The notes beneath the pieces are model-generated. The model was not told the DNA's origin and searched no databases. It saw only the letters and a program-made list of their open reading frames with translations. Both the position numbers and the translations under genes were made by a program. A stretch of DNA of 64,000 bases from CAYTGR01 sp964437445 (GTDB lineage Bacteria > Chloroflexota > Anaerolineae > B4-G1 > SLSP01): positions 23,934-87,933 of the forward strand of contig CAYTGR010000013.1 of the NCBI GenBank assembly GCA_964437445.1. Direction: 5' to 3'. This document shows positions 1 to 8,630 of the stretch, piece after piece (within the stretch, counting starts at the first letter, position 1; every line of letters begins with the position of its first letter).

Positions 1-876
1 GCCCTTGTTGTACTCATCCATGATGGCTTTGGAAGCGCCCATCGCTCCATCGCCGGCGTAAGCAATGACCAGTTTGACGTTAGGATTGGTAGTCAGGATA
101 TTCTGCATCGTCGTCTGGCCGGCCTGGAACATTTCAGCCTGTTGGATCTGGACAATTTTGACCGCCGGGGTGTAAACCGGGTTGACTACCCGATCCGCCA
201 CCGACTTTCCGGGCAGATAGTTGCCGCTGGCATCCGAGACCGCCGTGCCGGTGGCATCAATATAGGCGCCGGTAGCATCTTTCAAGTAAGGCTCGCCGAT
301 CATCTGCAACCCGGCCGAACGGGCTACCGCTTCCTCGTTCAGGGTGGAGTTGAAAATTACCGTCTCCACGGAACCAGGAGCCGCCTCAGGATAGGTCATG
401 TCTACCCATTGTTTAGCCATCAGTGCCGCATATTCACCGGCTAAGAACTGGTTCATTTTCATCACGGCGTCATAGGCGTTTGCATCGCCCGGATCGCCGC
501 CGGCGAACAGGACCTTGACCCCGGCCTGCCGGGCAGCCACTAACTTGGGCACCAGACTGGTTGGTTCCACGGCCATGATGAACAGAAACTTGACTTTCAT
601 GGCCGTGAAGTTTTCCACCTGGGTGGCCTGCGTGACCGCATTGCCATCGGCGCTGGCGACCTGGACATCATACTGCGCCCCAAAGGCATTCTTGAAGGCA
701 TCCTGGAACCCCAACATGAGGGGGTTATCCAGGGAGGGCAACGCCACCGCGATGATCTCTTTTTGGGTGGGGGCCGATGTTGTGGGGGCTGTAGTCGTTG
801 TGCCCGGTGTTGTTGAACAGGCTACCAGTCCCATGATCAACAACCCGATCAGAGCCACAAACTTGCTTGTCTTCAT
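1..876 (-). CDS. Sugar-type ABC transporter substrate-binding lipoprotein (partial, C-terminus outside window)
   Basis: The frame stays open from an ATG at 876 to base 1 (292 codons, no stop), so the C-terminus lies outside the window. The N-terminus is a lipoprotein signal with lipobox LVAC (Cys20), then a Thr/Pro-rich linker, so the protein should be anchored outside the cytoplasmic membrane. The body has features of the type-I periplasmic sugar-binding (Peripla_BP_4/RbsB-like) fold: IIAVALPSLDNP at the start of lobe 1, FLFIMAVEP, VLFAGGDPGD, and a late NVKLVIAYAGDGAMGA segment. A good Shine-Dalgarno (TAAGGAGATA) precedes the ATG. In such operons the ATPase and permease genes usually follow, here beyond base 1. 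The ligand cannot be assigned from sequence; the sugar class is inferred from the family. Confidence 0.85.
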   Translation of the reverse strand, partial: MKTSKFVALIGLLIMGLVACSTTPGTTTTAPTTSAPTQKEIIAVALPSLDNPLMLGFQDAFKNAFGAQYDVQVASADGNAVTQATQVENFTAMKVKFLFIMAVEPTSLVPKLVAARQAGVKVLFAGGDPGDANAYDAVMKMNQFLAGEYAALMAKQWVDMTYPEAAPGSVETVIFNSTLNEEAVARSAGLQMIGEPYLKDATGAYIDATGTAVSDASGNYLPGKSVADRVVNPVYTPAVKIVQIQQAEMFQAGQTTMQNILTTNPNVKLVIAYAGDGAMGASKAIMDEYNKG

Positions 877-915
877 TTCCTATCTCCTTAAGTTTTCCTT
901 TGGCTGATCAACGAC

Positions 916-1959
916 TCACTTCAGATAACGATCCAGGAAGGCTAAAATCAGCTCCACATTAGCAGTTTCCCAGAATTCGGCGGTACCATGCCCTGCCCCT
1001 TCCAGAAACATTAGGGTGACCTTTTCTGAGCCAACGGCCGACACCAGCGCGTCGTAGAGCAACTGGCTTTGTTGCGGGGGGACATTGCAATCCGCCGTGC
1101 CATGCTGGATGAGGAAGGCAGCGTCATCAGCGCTGACATAAGTGATAGGATTGACCGCTTGCACGGCTTCCGGTACTGTCTGGATCGGCGCGCCCACCAG
1201 CAAGGATTCGGGAGAATCGGCAGCATCATGGGTGACCGGGCAACTGGTGCCGGCGAACTGGGCATCCATCTGCAAGAAATCGGTCGGCCCGTACTGATCT
1301 ACCACGGCCTGCACACAGCTGGATTGATCAGCATACCCCAACTCCGCGCCCTCCAGAGCCGCCACGCCGCAGGAAGTGCCCAGTAAAGCGACCAGACTGC
1401 CGCCTGCCGAGCCTCCCCAGGCCCCGAATTTATCGGGGTTGAGCCGATACTGGGCCGCGTTAGCTCGCAAAAACCGAACGGCGGTTTTCAGATCCTGAAT
1501 CTGAGCCGGGGCTAAGGCCTCGCTGCTCAGGCGGTAATTAACGCTGGCTACCGCATAGCCGGCGGCCAACAGCTGATCCACGCCGGCCTTGCCCATCGCA
1601 TCCGCTTTATCACCCATCATAAAGCCGCCGCCATGTACCAGGATCACCAACGGGAAGGGGCCATCACCTTCCGGCAGGTACAAATCCAGTTTTTGGGTCG
1701 GCGAAAGGGATGCATACGCCAGGTCAGGGTATTGAGGTTGTGCCACCGTCGTCGGTAGCCCGCCCCCCATTCTGCCACCGGCAGGACGGCCACCCGCCGC
1801 ACTGGTAGGCGTTGCGGTCGGCACGGTTGTCGCCGCCGGGATCTCCGGGGACGGCGCGACCGTGGTCTGAACAGGCTCTTGGGTCGGAGTTGGCGTCCCG
1901 CAAGCCGCAAGCAACCAGACCAGTACCATTGCCAGGGTCAAAGCTAAAGACTGTCTCAT
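916..1959 (-). CDS. Alpha/beta-hydrolase (carboxylesterase/lipase-like) lipoprotein
   Basis: 347 residues. I chose the ATG at 1959 over an upstream in-frame ATG at 2034 because it has an AAAGGA ribosome site and opens directly into a lipoprotein signal (lipobox LAAC, Cys20). After a Thr/Pro linker comes an esterase domain of the BD-FAE/alpha-beta hydrolase-3 kind. It has the oxyanion-hole HGGG (His109), the nucleophile elbow GGSAGG (Ser184), a late Asp in HGTADCNVPP (about Asp290) and the catalytic His in GAGHGTAEF (His324). The triad is therefore complete and the enzyme is probably an active exported ester hydrolase; the substrate is unknown. It is divergent from the LysR gene at 2098, which likely controls it. 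Confidence 0.85.
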   Translation of the reverse strand: MRQSLALTLAMVLVWLLAACGTPTPTQEPVQTTVAPSPEIPAATTVPTATPTSAAGGRPAGGRMGGGLPTTVAQPQYPDLAYASLSPTQKLDLYLPEGDGPFPLVILVHGGGFMMGDKADAMGKAGVDQLLAAGYAVASVNYRLSSEALAPAQIQDLKTAVRFLRANAAQYRLNPDKFGAWGGSAGGSLVALLGTSCGVAALEGAELGYADQSSCVQAVVDQYGPTDFLQMDAQFAGTSCPVTHDAADSPESLLVGAPIQTVPEAVQAVNPITYVSADDAAFLIQHGTADCNVPPQQSQLLYDALVSAVGSEKVTLMFLEGAGHGTAEFWETANVELILAFLDRYLK

Positions 1960-2005
1960 GGATATTTCCTTTCGTTTTCTAAAAAATAACGCTTTCACTG
2001 TAGAT

Positions 2006-2034
2006 AGTATAACTTTCCCGCGGCCTGGAAGCAA
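2006..2034 (-). promoter_or_regulatory. Predicted sigma70-type promoter of the esterase gene
   Basis: On the minus strand a TTGCTT (-35, 2034-2029) is followed after 17 bp by TATACT (-10, 2011-2006). This places transcription start near 1999, about 40 nt before the ATG at 1959. Prediction by consensus only. Confidence 0.5.
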
Positions 2035-2043
2035 TTCAAAATG

Positions 2044-2052
2044 TGCTATAAT
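2044..2052 (+). promoter_or_regulatory. Extended -10 promoter of the LysR gene
   Basis: TGCTATAAT is a perfect extended -10 (TGnTATAAT) about 45 bp upstream of the LysR ATG; the -35 is weak. The palindrome at 2054-2070 starts directly downstream, so a bound regulator would occlude the start site. Confidence 0.55.
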
Positions 2053-2053
2053 C

Positions 2054-2070
2054 TATTCCAGAATGGAATA
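2054..2070. promoter_or_regulatory. Candidate LysR operator (17-bp palindrome)
   Basis: TATTCCA-GAA-TGGAATA is a perfect 7-bp inverted repeat with a 3-bp centre. It contains the T-N11-A pattern of LysR sites (T2056, A2068). It lies between the two divergent promoters, 20 bp upstream of the esterase -35 and just after the LysR -10. This fits autorepression plus activation of the esterase. Confidence 0.55.
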
Positions 2071-2097
2071 AGTCGGGGCAATGAATGGGGGGCAGAC

Positions 2098-2982
2098 ATG
2101 GAAGTTAAACAACTGGAATACTTCTTAAAGATTGTGGAAACGGGGAACTTCTCCATGGCGGCTGAGGAGCTGTATATTTCGCAATCTTCGCTTTCCAAGC
2201 AGATTATCGCCCTGGAAAAGGAACTGGGGTGCGCCTTGTTTGATCGCAGCAAGCGCCAAATCGCGCTGACCCCCGCCGGTGAAACCCTGCTGGGCCATGC
2301 CCGCGTCCTGGTGCAGGCCTCGCAGGCGCTGCTCTCCGACCTGGCCCAATACAAGACTGTCCCGGCTTTAGCGATCGTGGCTATCCCGGTCATTGCCCAA
2401 TATGGCATCCCGGCCTACCTGACCCGGTTCAGGCAGGCCTTTCCTGCGATCCAGGTGACCCTGGAAGAGCGCGAGGCCTCCGCCATCCTGCCGGCGCTGA
2501 GCAGCCACCAGTTTGATCTGGCTTTGCTCCGCGATAACTATCTGGATAAAACCCAATATGCCTGCGTGGAAGTCGCCTGTGATAAGTTTCTGGTGGTGCT
2601 CTCCGACCAACACCGGTTGGCTACCCGCTCAACCCTCTCCCTGGCCGAGCTCGCTAACGAAAACTTCATCATGTTTGATAAAGGTACGGTGGTACACGAA
2701 CTGGCAGTGGAGGCCTGCCGGCAGGCCGGATTTGAGCCGCGCATTTTCTATGCCAGCTTGCGGGTGGAAAGTATTCTCGGCCTGGTGGCCTCGCAGGCCG
2801 GGATTGCGCTGATGATGGAGAAGGTCTATGCCTATCATCAGCATCCTCATGTCCTGGCGCTCCCGCTGACCGAAACGATTGAGAGCCATCTTGTCCTGGC
2901 CTGGTTGAAGGACAAAAAACTCTCGCGCCCGGCCAGAAAGTTTGTGGCCTTTATGGAAGAGGCGGTGACTGTTCAAGGTTGA
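2098..2982 (+). CDS. LysR-family transcriptional regulator
   Basis: 294 residues, the usual LysR length. The ATG at 2098 begins directly with the winged-helix domain (EVKQLEYFLKIVETGNFSMA, then LYISQSSLSKQIIALEKELG, about residues 2-60). A LysR substrate-binding domain follows (about 90-290) with typical LALLRDNY and GIALMMEKV segments. I preferred this start to an upstream ATG at 2041 because the LysR fold starts here and a GGGGGG stretch can serve as ribosome site. It is divergent from the esterase lipoprotein gene with about 140 bp between starts, the classical arrangement for a LysR regulator and its target. The inducer is unknown. Confidence 0.9.
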   Translation: MEVKQLEYFLKIVETGNFSMAAEELYISQSSLSKQIIALEKELGCALFDRSKRQIALTPAGETLLGHARVLVQASQALLSDLAQYKTVPALAIVAIPVIAQYGIPAYLTRFRQAFPAIQVTLEEREASAILPALSSHQFDLALLRDNYLDKTQYACVEVACDKFLVVLSDQHRLATRSTLSLAELANENFIMFDKGTVVHELAVEACRQAGFEPRIFYASLRVESILGLVASQAGIALMMEKVYAYHQHPHVLALPLTETIESHLVLAWLKDKKLSRPARKFVAFMEEAVTVQG

Positions 2983-3254
2983 CGGTTGATGGGGGGCAGA
3001 GCAATCTCATCACTGGAGCGGGTCATTCTTGCACCGACATCCTGGCCTTGTTGGCAACTTTTGGCATGGGGATTGGCACAATGGGTGTATACTGTAAGTA
3101 AGTGACATCCAGGGGCCGGCAAGAGCCCCTGGCGCGCCAGGCCAGGCGCGGCAATTCCCCAGAACCGGCAGGGCCTGCTGTCCACGGGACCCGGCAAGTT
3201 TCTTGGGGGTAATTAAAAACTATTCAGCATAGCCTGTAACCCAGGAGGTTTTTT

Positions 3255-5696
3255 ATGGAAGACAAAGAGAAACCCACCATTAACGTAGAACGCCGCCGCC
3301 CCGGCAGTAGCACGTCCGCCACGCAGCGCGAACGGGCAGAAGCCCCCTCCCGCCAGCGCGAACGTCAATCAGTTACAGGGGGGAGTGGTAGTAGCAGTTA
3401 CCAGGGGGTCCCCTCCATCCCGGGCCTGGAAAATCTGCTTCGCTCGCCCATCGGCATTGGGGCGATCATTCTGCTGTTCATCTGTGGTCTATCCATTTAC
3501 TTGCTGTTGGGAGGCACGCTCTCTCTGGAAGATATCAGCCCTCCCGGTTACCAGGAAGAAACTGCGCCTCCTGGGGTGGTTGAGCAACCCGGGCCAACCC
3601 CTACTCGCCGTCCCACCCTGGTGCCGGCCCCGGCCGGGAGCGCCGGGCAAACCTGGACTGTCATGTTGTACCAGGATGCAGATGACAAAGTGCTGGAACA
3701 GGATATTTTTGTTGACTTGAATGAAGCCGAGCGGGTGGGCTCAGGCCCCAATTTGAATATTGTGGCCCAAATTGATCGTTATCAGGCTGGCTTTGCCGGA
3801 GATGGCAACTGGGTTGGCGCCCGGCGCTACTTTGTGCGCCAGGATGACGATTTGAGCGTGGTGGGGTCAGAGCTGGTGCAGGATTTGGGCGAGGTTAACA
3901 TGGCGAACGGGGACACCCTGGTTGATTTCGCAACCTGGGCCATTGAAAATTACCCCGCGGACCATTACGTCCTGATCCTCAGCGACCACGGCATGGGCTG
4001 GCCGGGCGGGTGGAGCGATGCCACCGCTACCGGTCACAGCGGGCAGCTGCCGCTCCAAAGGATGCTGGGAGACAACCTTTACCTGAACGAATTGGACCAG
4101 GCTTTGGAAACGATCCGTTCCCAGAGTGGCATAGATCAATTTGAAATGATTGGCATGGATGCCTGTTTGATGGGCCATATTGAAGTGATGAGTGCCCTGG
4201 CTCCCTATGCCAGATACGCAGTGCTCTCGCAGGAAACGGAGCCAGCCCTGGGTTGGGCCTACGCGGCTTTCCTGGGCGAGCTGCGCGACAATCCGGGGAT
4301 CACCGGGGCGCAACTGGGACAATTGATCGTAGATAGTTACATTGTGGACGATCAGCGCATTGTGGATGATACCGCGCGGGCCGATCTGGTGGGACGCGGG
4401 TCCCCGTTGGAGTCTCTGTTCGGCGTGTCCGGTCTGCCCTCTGCTGCGCAGGTTGCGCGCCAGATGAGCCAGAATGTCACCCTGACTGCCGTTGATCTGC
4501 AATCTATGCCGGACCTGATGAGCGGTTTGAACGACTTCGCCGTTGCTTTGCAGGGGATCAACCAGCGCTCGGTGGCCCAGGCCCGGAGCTATGCTCAATC
4601 CTTCACCAATATTTTCGGTCAGAATGTGCCACCGGCCTACATTGACCTGGGTAACTTTGCTGACCTGGTGGCGCAATCCAGCGGCAACCGTGAGGTGGCC
4701 CAGGCCGTTGCCCGGCTCCAGGCGGTCTTGCAGCAGACCATCGTTGCCGAGAAGCACGGCGCGCGCGTGCCCGGGGCGACCGGGGTGTCCATTTACTTTC
4801 CCAATTCGCAGCTTTATGCCACGGCGGCGGCCGGGCCAGAATCCTATACCGGCCTGGCCCAACGCTTTGCTGCCGAGTCGCTGTGGGACGATTTCCTGGC
4901 CTACCATTACACCGGTGAAGCGTTTGAGGCGCAGCGGGGAACGGTCGCCGTGCCCCCGACGGGCGCGCTACGCGCTCCTGCTGCGGGCGGCATCCAGGTT
5001 TCGGCCATCAGCGCGTCGGCGACGGAAGTGGCGCCAGGGGGAAAAGTTCACCTGAGTGTAGCGCTTGAGGGTGAAAATCTCGGCTATGTGAAGCTGTTGG
5101 TGGGTTATCTGGATCAAACTGCCAATTCGCTGTATGTAGCCGATAGTGATTACCTGGCCAGCCCCAACACCCGCGAAGTCGGCGGGATTTATTATCCTGA
5201 TTGGGGCGTCAAAGCATTCACCCTGGCGTTTGACTGGGAGCCCCTGGTCTACGCCATTGATGATGGAACGACGCGCTATCCCGCCCTGTTTGCGCCCGCA
5301 ACCTACGGTAGAACGAGCGAAGAGGCCGTTTACACGGTAGAGGGGATTTATACCTTTGCCGATTCTGGCGACCAACGCTACGCCCGCCTGTACTTCGTCA
5401 ACGGTGTGCTGCAACAGGTCTTTGGTTTTACCGGCGAAGACGCTGCCGGCGCGCCGCGTGAGATCCTCCCCCGGCCCGGCGATACCTTCACGCTGCTGGA
5501 GAAATGGATGGATTTGGATGACCAGGGGCAGGTGGTGCAGACCGTTTTGCAGGCCGGCAACACGCTGACCTTTAGCGACCGGATGTTCACCTGGGATGTC
5601 CTGGATGCGGCGGCGGGGCAATATGTCGTGGGCTTTATCATTGAAGACCTGGACGGCAATGCCCAGGTAGTCTTCAAGCCCATCAAGGTGCGCTGA
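3255..5696 (+). CDS. Clostripain-family (peptidase C11) cysteine protease, membrane-anchored
   Basis: 813 residues. A basic, Ser/Arg-rich N-terminal stretch (1-60) precedes one transmembrane helix (about 66-88) and a Pro/Thr linker, so most of the protein is predicted outside the membrane. The C11 domain starts near TWTVMLYQDADD (about 132). It has the His of SDHGMGWPGG (His245) and the nucleophile in MDACLMG (Cys304), followed by the family segment SQETEPALGWAY. The remaining roughly 270 residues after about 550 look like beta-rich C-terminal domains. The ATG has a strong AGGAGG ribosome site. Clostripain relatives cut after Arg/Lys; that specificity is not shown here. It appears to be monocistronic. 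Confidence 0.85.
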   Translation: MEDKEKPTINVERRRPGSSTSATQRERAEAPSRQRERQSVTGGSGSSSYQGVPSIPGLENLLRSPIGIGAIILLFICGLSIYLLLGGTLSLEDISPPGYQEETAPPGVVEQPGPTPTRRPTLVPAPAGSAGQTWTVMLYQDADDKVLEQDIFVDLNEAERVGSGPNLNIVAQIDRYQAGFAGDGNWVGARRYFVRQDDDLSVVGSELVQDLGEVNMANGDTLVDFATWAIENYPADHYVLILSDHGMGWPGGWSDATATGHSGQLPLQRMLGDNLYLNELDQALETIRSQSGIDQFEMIGMDACLMGHIEVMSALAPYARYAVLSQETEPALGWAYAAFLGELRDNPGITGAQLGQLIVDSYIVDDQRIVDDTARADLVGRGSPLESLFGVSGLPSAAQVARQMSQNVTLTAVDLQSMPDLMSGLNDFAVALQGINQRSVAQARSYAQSFTNIFGQNVPPAYIDLGNFADLVAQSSGNREVAQAVARLQAVLQQTIVAEKHGARVPGATGVSIYFPNSQLYATAAAGPESYTGLAQRFAAESLWDDFLAYHYTGEAFEAQRGTVAVPPTGALRAPAAGGIQVSAISASATEVAPGGKVHLSVALEGENLGYVKLLVGYLDQTANSLYVADSDYLASPNTREVGGIYYPDWGVKAFTLAFDWEPLVYAIDDGTTRYPALFAPATYGRTSEEAVYTVEGIYTFADSGDQRYARLYFVNGVLQQVFGFTGEDAAGAPREILPRPGDTFTLLEKWMDLDDQGQVVQTVLQAGNTLTFSDRMFTWDVLDAAAGQYVVGFIIEDLDGNAQVVFKPIKVR

Positions 5697-5980
5697 GCGC
5701 CAGGTAGTGCTGCTGTGCAGCCACCTCATCCCCCCACCGGCCAATCCTATGGAGTGGCGCCGTGGGGGGATGTTTGCGAATGGCTGTACCGACCGGCCTG
5801 ATGCCCAGCACAACGACCCGCTGCGTGGAGGTGCTGGCGGGCGTGCTGTTGGCGCTGCCCGTTGCCACCACGAGGCCGCCGTTGAGCGCAATTTTGCAGG
5901 CAGGGTGTCAGAGAATTTGCCAGGAGGACGCTGAGAGTTTATTGAGGCTCAAGTTGCATGACCCCCAGCGTTACGTCTGG
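5697..5980. other. Intergenic stretch between convergent genes
   Basis: The stops of the protease gene (5696) and of the minus-strand exported protein (5981) face each other across 284 bp. I see no convincing small gene or T-tailed terminator. Open frames in it run on into the antisense of the neighbour and have no ribosome site. Confidence 0.5.
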
Positions 5981-6670
5981 TCACTGCCGCAGTACCAGCG
6001 GCAGCAGCACTGTCGCCACAGTGTAGCCTACCCGGACGCCGCGAATCAGCTGCTGCGGGTCGAAATCATTCAGGGATGCCAGGATGACGTATTCATTCTG
6101 GTTGTTGTCAATGACCCAGGCCGGTGATATGACCAGGTTCCGGCTCAAGATCTCCGTGCTGGAAATGTTGGTGGTGGTGGTCAAAACCGTGACGATTGTA
6201 GTGGTATCCAGGGGAATCCGCACAAGGCCGAGCGTAAGGTTGGCTGAGGAGTTGTCGCGAAAGTAGAAGAGCAGTTCCTGGACCCGCGCCCCCTGGGGTA
6301 GTTGCAGCGGTATGGTCATCTCCGCGGGAAGGAGGGCGGTGGTCGTGAGCAGGGCTCGCCCACTGTAACCAAAGTTGTACACCAATTGATCCCGGCTATC
6401 GTAGGTCTGGAAAGCGAGGCCCGAAAAAGTACGGTACGCGAGACCCGGGGTGACTGGTAGCGCCGCGGGACTGGCCGCTTCGTGAGGCCCGACCGGGCCG
6501 GGGAGGGAAAACGCGGAGGCCGTCGGTTCTTCCAGAACCGGGAGGGCCGGCGGCGTCACAACCACCTGGGCGCCGGTGCGGGCGGCGGCCGGCAGCCATC
6601 CCGGCCCCAGACTGAGGCCGAGGCCAACGGCGATCATGGCCATCAGGATCACAAAGCGCGGGCGAGACAT
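5981..6670 (-). CDS. Exported protein of unknown function with C-terminal PLVLR tail
   Basis: 229 residues. The start at 6670 has a strong ribosome site (AAGGAGGTACCT). A signal peptide (MSRPRFVILMAMIAVGLGLS..., cleavage perhaps near LPAAA) is followed by a Pro-rich region and a beta-rich body with many Thr/Val. The body includes a segment like a bacterial pre-peptidase or galactose-binding beta-sandwich (PLQLPQGARVQELLFYFRDN). The protein ends VLLPLVLRQ, a tail shared with three other exported proteins in this window (15627, 18676, 27423). I do not recognise a named family; a surface or extracellular role is inferred from signal and tail only. Confidence 0.65.
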   Translation of the reverse strand: MSRPRFVILMAMIAVGLGLSLGPGWLPAAARTGAQVVVTPPALPVLEEPTASAFSLPGPVGPHEAASPAALPVTPGLAYRTFSGLAFQTYDSRDQLVYNFGYSGRALLTTTALLPAEMTIPLQLPQGARVQELLFYFRDNSSANLTLGLVRIPLDTTTIVTVLTTTTNISSTEILSRNLVISPAWVIDNNQNEYVILASLNDFDPQQLIRGVRVGYTVATVLLPLVLRQ

Positions 6671-6862
6671 AGGTACCTCCTTAAGTTTTAGCAGAAGTTT
6701 TTGATAAAAATAGTCAATGGCGGGCGTTCAGCGGTCCGGATTAGTGGCGCATAAAGAAGCGCGGGGTGGATGGGTGAGTTTCTGAGTGCGGTGTGGGTGG
6801 GGTGACCGCTATAATCATTATAGGCACAGAGCCTCCTCACGTCAACGCCGATGCTTGTCCCC

Positions 6863-6889
6863 TTGACCTTGAGGGGATGACTATATAAT
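6863..6889 (+). promoter_or_regulatory. Predicted promoter for the Eis-like gene
   Basis: TTGACC (6863-6868) and TATAAT (6884-6889) are separated by 15 bp. If used, the start near 6897 gives a leader of about 245 nt carrying two repeated elements (6927-6978 and 7017-7139). Confidence 0.45.
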
Positions 6890-6926
6890 TGAGGTGATGG
6901 GCGAAAATCGAACCCTCAATTAAGAC

Positions 6927-6978
6927 GGCGAACCAAAGTTCGCGTCACGTTGGCTACTGACTGGGCAACTAAGTGACT
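6927..6978 (+). repeat. Dispersed leader repeat, type 2, copy 1
   Basis: About 52 bp matching 39442-39493 at roughly four in five positions. It starts GGCGAACCAAAGTTCGCGT, a 6-bp stem (GCGAAC/GTTCGC) with a CAAA loop, and ends GGGCAACTAAGTGACT. Both copies lie in the leader of a downstream gene and in sense orientation. Confidence 0.6.
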
Positions 6979-7016
6979 GCTTGATTGTTTGCCTTCAGAG
7001 GAATTCCCCATGGCCT

Positions 7017-7139
7017 GGCGTTCACACCAGCCGGGGGGATGAAAATGTGAGCTGTGAGCGGTGAACAGGAAACAGGAACTTCTACCTCCTGCTCTCTGCT
7101 CACTCCTTAACTGGTTTCTATTTTCAAAGGAGCTATTAT
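7017..7139 (+). repeat. Leader hairpin element, copy A
   Basis: Two arms fold back on each other: GTGAGC (7054-7059) with GCTCAC (7098-7103), and GAACAGG (7063-7069) with CCTGCTC (7088-7094) with one A-C mismatch. The arms are separated by a 3x3 internal loop. A conserved ACTCCTTAACTGG / TATTTTCAAAGG run then leads into the ribosome site of the gene at 7144. Similar copies precede the genes at 49232 and 61811, always in sense orientation. Confidence 0.65.
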
Positions 7140-7143
7140 TATT

Positions 7144-8406
7144 ATGATGAACGACATTCGGTTGTTATCCGATCCGGGTATCGTAGCCTACGTAGATATC
7201 GTCATCAATGCTTATCCGGGGTTCAAAATCGCCTCGGAGGAGGACCGGCAGCATCTCATTGACCGGCTGGTGGATGTGCAGGCCAATGTCCCAACGGTGC
7301 ACCTGTACGGCCTCTACCGGGACAACCAATTGTTGGGCGGGATGCGCCTGCACGATTTCTGCATGAATATGCTGGGGGTTGAAATCGGTGCCGGCGGCGT
7401 GGGCATGGTCGCCGTGGACCTGGTGCACAAGAAGGAGCACGTGGCCCGCGAACTGATCGTTTATTTCTTGCAGCACTACCGGCAGCAGGGCGTTACGCTG
7501 GCTCTGCTCTATCCCTTCAGGCCCGATTTTTATTACAGGATGGGTTTCGGCTATGGCCCTAAGATCAGCCAGTACCGTTTCCAGCCGGCGGGCCTGCACG
7601 GGAACGCTTCCAAGGCGCGCGTGCGCTTCCTGACTGCCGACGATAAGCCGGCCCTGATGGAGTGCTACGACCGCTATCAGGCCCAGACGCACGGCATGAT
7701 CGTGCGGTACCCGCCGGAGTGGGAGGGCTGGTTCAGAAACCTGGGTCTGGATAATCGCATCGCAGGTTACGGGCCGGCGGGCCGGTTGGAGGGCTACCTC
7801 ATCTTCGGCTTCAAGGCCCGGCCGGTGGATAGCCCGCTGCGTAACGATCTCATCGTCAAGGAATTCGTCTATACCAGCCCCGCCGCGCTGAGCGAGTTGC
7901 TGGCCTTTCTGCATTCCCAGGCCGACCAGATCGACCGGATTGTGCTGACCACGCACGACGAGAACTTCCACCACCTATTGGTGGACCCGCGCAACGAGTG
8001 CGAGGCGCTCATCCCTTCAGTTTACCACGAGAGCAACGTCCAGGGGGTGGGGCTGATGTACCGGGTGATTGACGTACCGGGATTGTTTGCCGCCCTGGCT
8101 GGCCATAACTTCAATGGGCAGACCTGCCGGCTGCGGTTGACCGTGCGCGATTCGCTTTTCCCGATCAATGCCGGGAGCACACTGCTCTATTTTGAACAGG
8201 GCCGCGTCAGCCTGCCGGCGACCGGCCCGCACGATGTGGAGATCACGCTAGATATCGCCGAGTTCTCATCGTTAGTGGTCGGTGCGGTGGATTTCAAGCA
8301 CCTCTACACCTACAATCTGGTGGAGATTTCCGACCCGGCCTATCTGCCTGTCGTCAATGCTATCTTTGCCGTGCCGGAGAAACCGGTCTGCCTGACGGCG
8401 TTCTGA
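7144..8406 (+). CDS. Eis-like GNAT N-acetyltransferase with SCP2-type C-terminal domain
   Basis: 420 residues, close to the roughly 400 of mycobacterial Eis. The architecture follows that family: an N-terminal GNAT domain (about 1-150; VEIGAGGVGMVAVDLVHKKEHVARELI and YPFRPDFYYRMGFGYG), a second degenerate GNAT domain (about 160-300) and a sterol-carrier-like C-terminal domain (about 310-420). The protein ends in Phe (CLTAF), matching the Eis C-terminal residue whose carboxylate acts as catalytic base. An aromatic residue of the FYYRMGF motif is in place of the general acid Tyr. Eis proteins acetylate amines, including aminoglycosides in some species; the natural substrate here is unknown. Expression probably starts from the long leader upstream. 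Confidence 0.85.
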   Translation: MMNDIRLLSDPGIVAYVDIVINAYPGFKIASEEDRQHLIDRLVDVQANVPTVHLYGLYRDNQLLGGMRLHDFCMNMLGVEIGAGGVGMVAVDLVHKKEHVARELIVYFLQHYRQQGVTLALLYPFRPDFYYRMGFGYGPKISQYRFQPAGLHGNASKARVRFLTADDKPALMECYDRYQAQTHGMIVRYPPEWEGWFRNLGLDNRIAGYGPAGRLEGYLIFGFKARPVDSPLRNDLIVKEFVYTSPAALSELLAFLHSQADQIDRIVLTTHDENFHHLLVDPRNECEALIPSVYHESNVQGVGLMYRVIDVPGLFAALAGHNFNGQTCRLRLTVRDSLFPINAGSTLLYFEQGRVSLPATGPHDVEITLDIAEFSSLVVGAVDFKHLYTYNLVEISDPAYLPVVNAIFAVPEKPVCLTAF

Positions 8407-8418
8407 AGGAGCGGGGTG

Positions 8419-8446
8419 GGGGCGGGCGCTGTGTTTTGCCCGCCCC
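8419..8446 (+). terminator. GC-rich hairpin after the Eis-like gene
   Basis: GGGGCGGGC (8419-8427) and GCCCGCCCC (8438-8446) form a 9-bp stem with a 10-nt loop containing TTTT, 12 bp after the stop codon. There is no clear T-tract, so termination may be weak. Confidence 0.45.
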
Positions 8447-8630
8447 GGTTAATCTGATCAGTAACGTCGGGCGTTCGTTGGACTCTGGGGAACAGGGGTA
8501 GGCCGTGGAAGTGCTCCTTACCCATGCCTTGAGTCGCTCGCCTCACCGAAGTCCACGGCCTGTTGCTCGGGTTTTCCCGGCCTCCTTAACTTGTTGGGGC
8601 CACTCTATCATTCATACTGTGGAGCTATCC

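Larger units (their letters stand above)
6671..7143. other. Long non-coding region holding promoter and repeat-derived leader
   Basis: 473 bp between divergent starts (6670 minus, 7144 plus). Its left part is AT-richer and has no gene. Its right part is the promoter and structured leader of the Eis-like gene described separately. No coding potential was seen. Confidence 0.6.

Noticed and set aside
3867..4907. 346-codon minus-strand frame opposite the clostripain-type protease
   Set aside because: Low-complexity His/Gly/Gln composition, no start signal; shadow of the protease gene.
5707..6127. Small plus-strand frames after the protease gene
   Set aside because: They overlap the end of a real minus-strand gene, lack ribosome sites and have no conserved pattern.
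6897..7139. Long leader considered as a known riboswitch
   Set aside because: No consensus of a named riboswitch class was recognised; listed as an unassigned repeated leader element instead.
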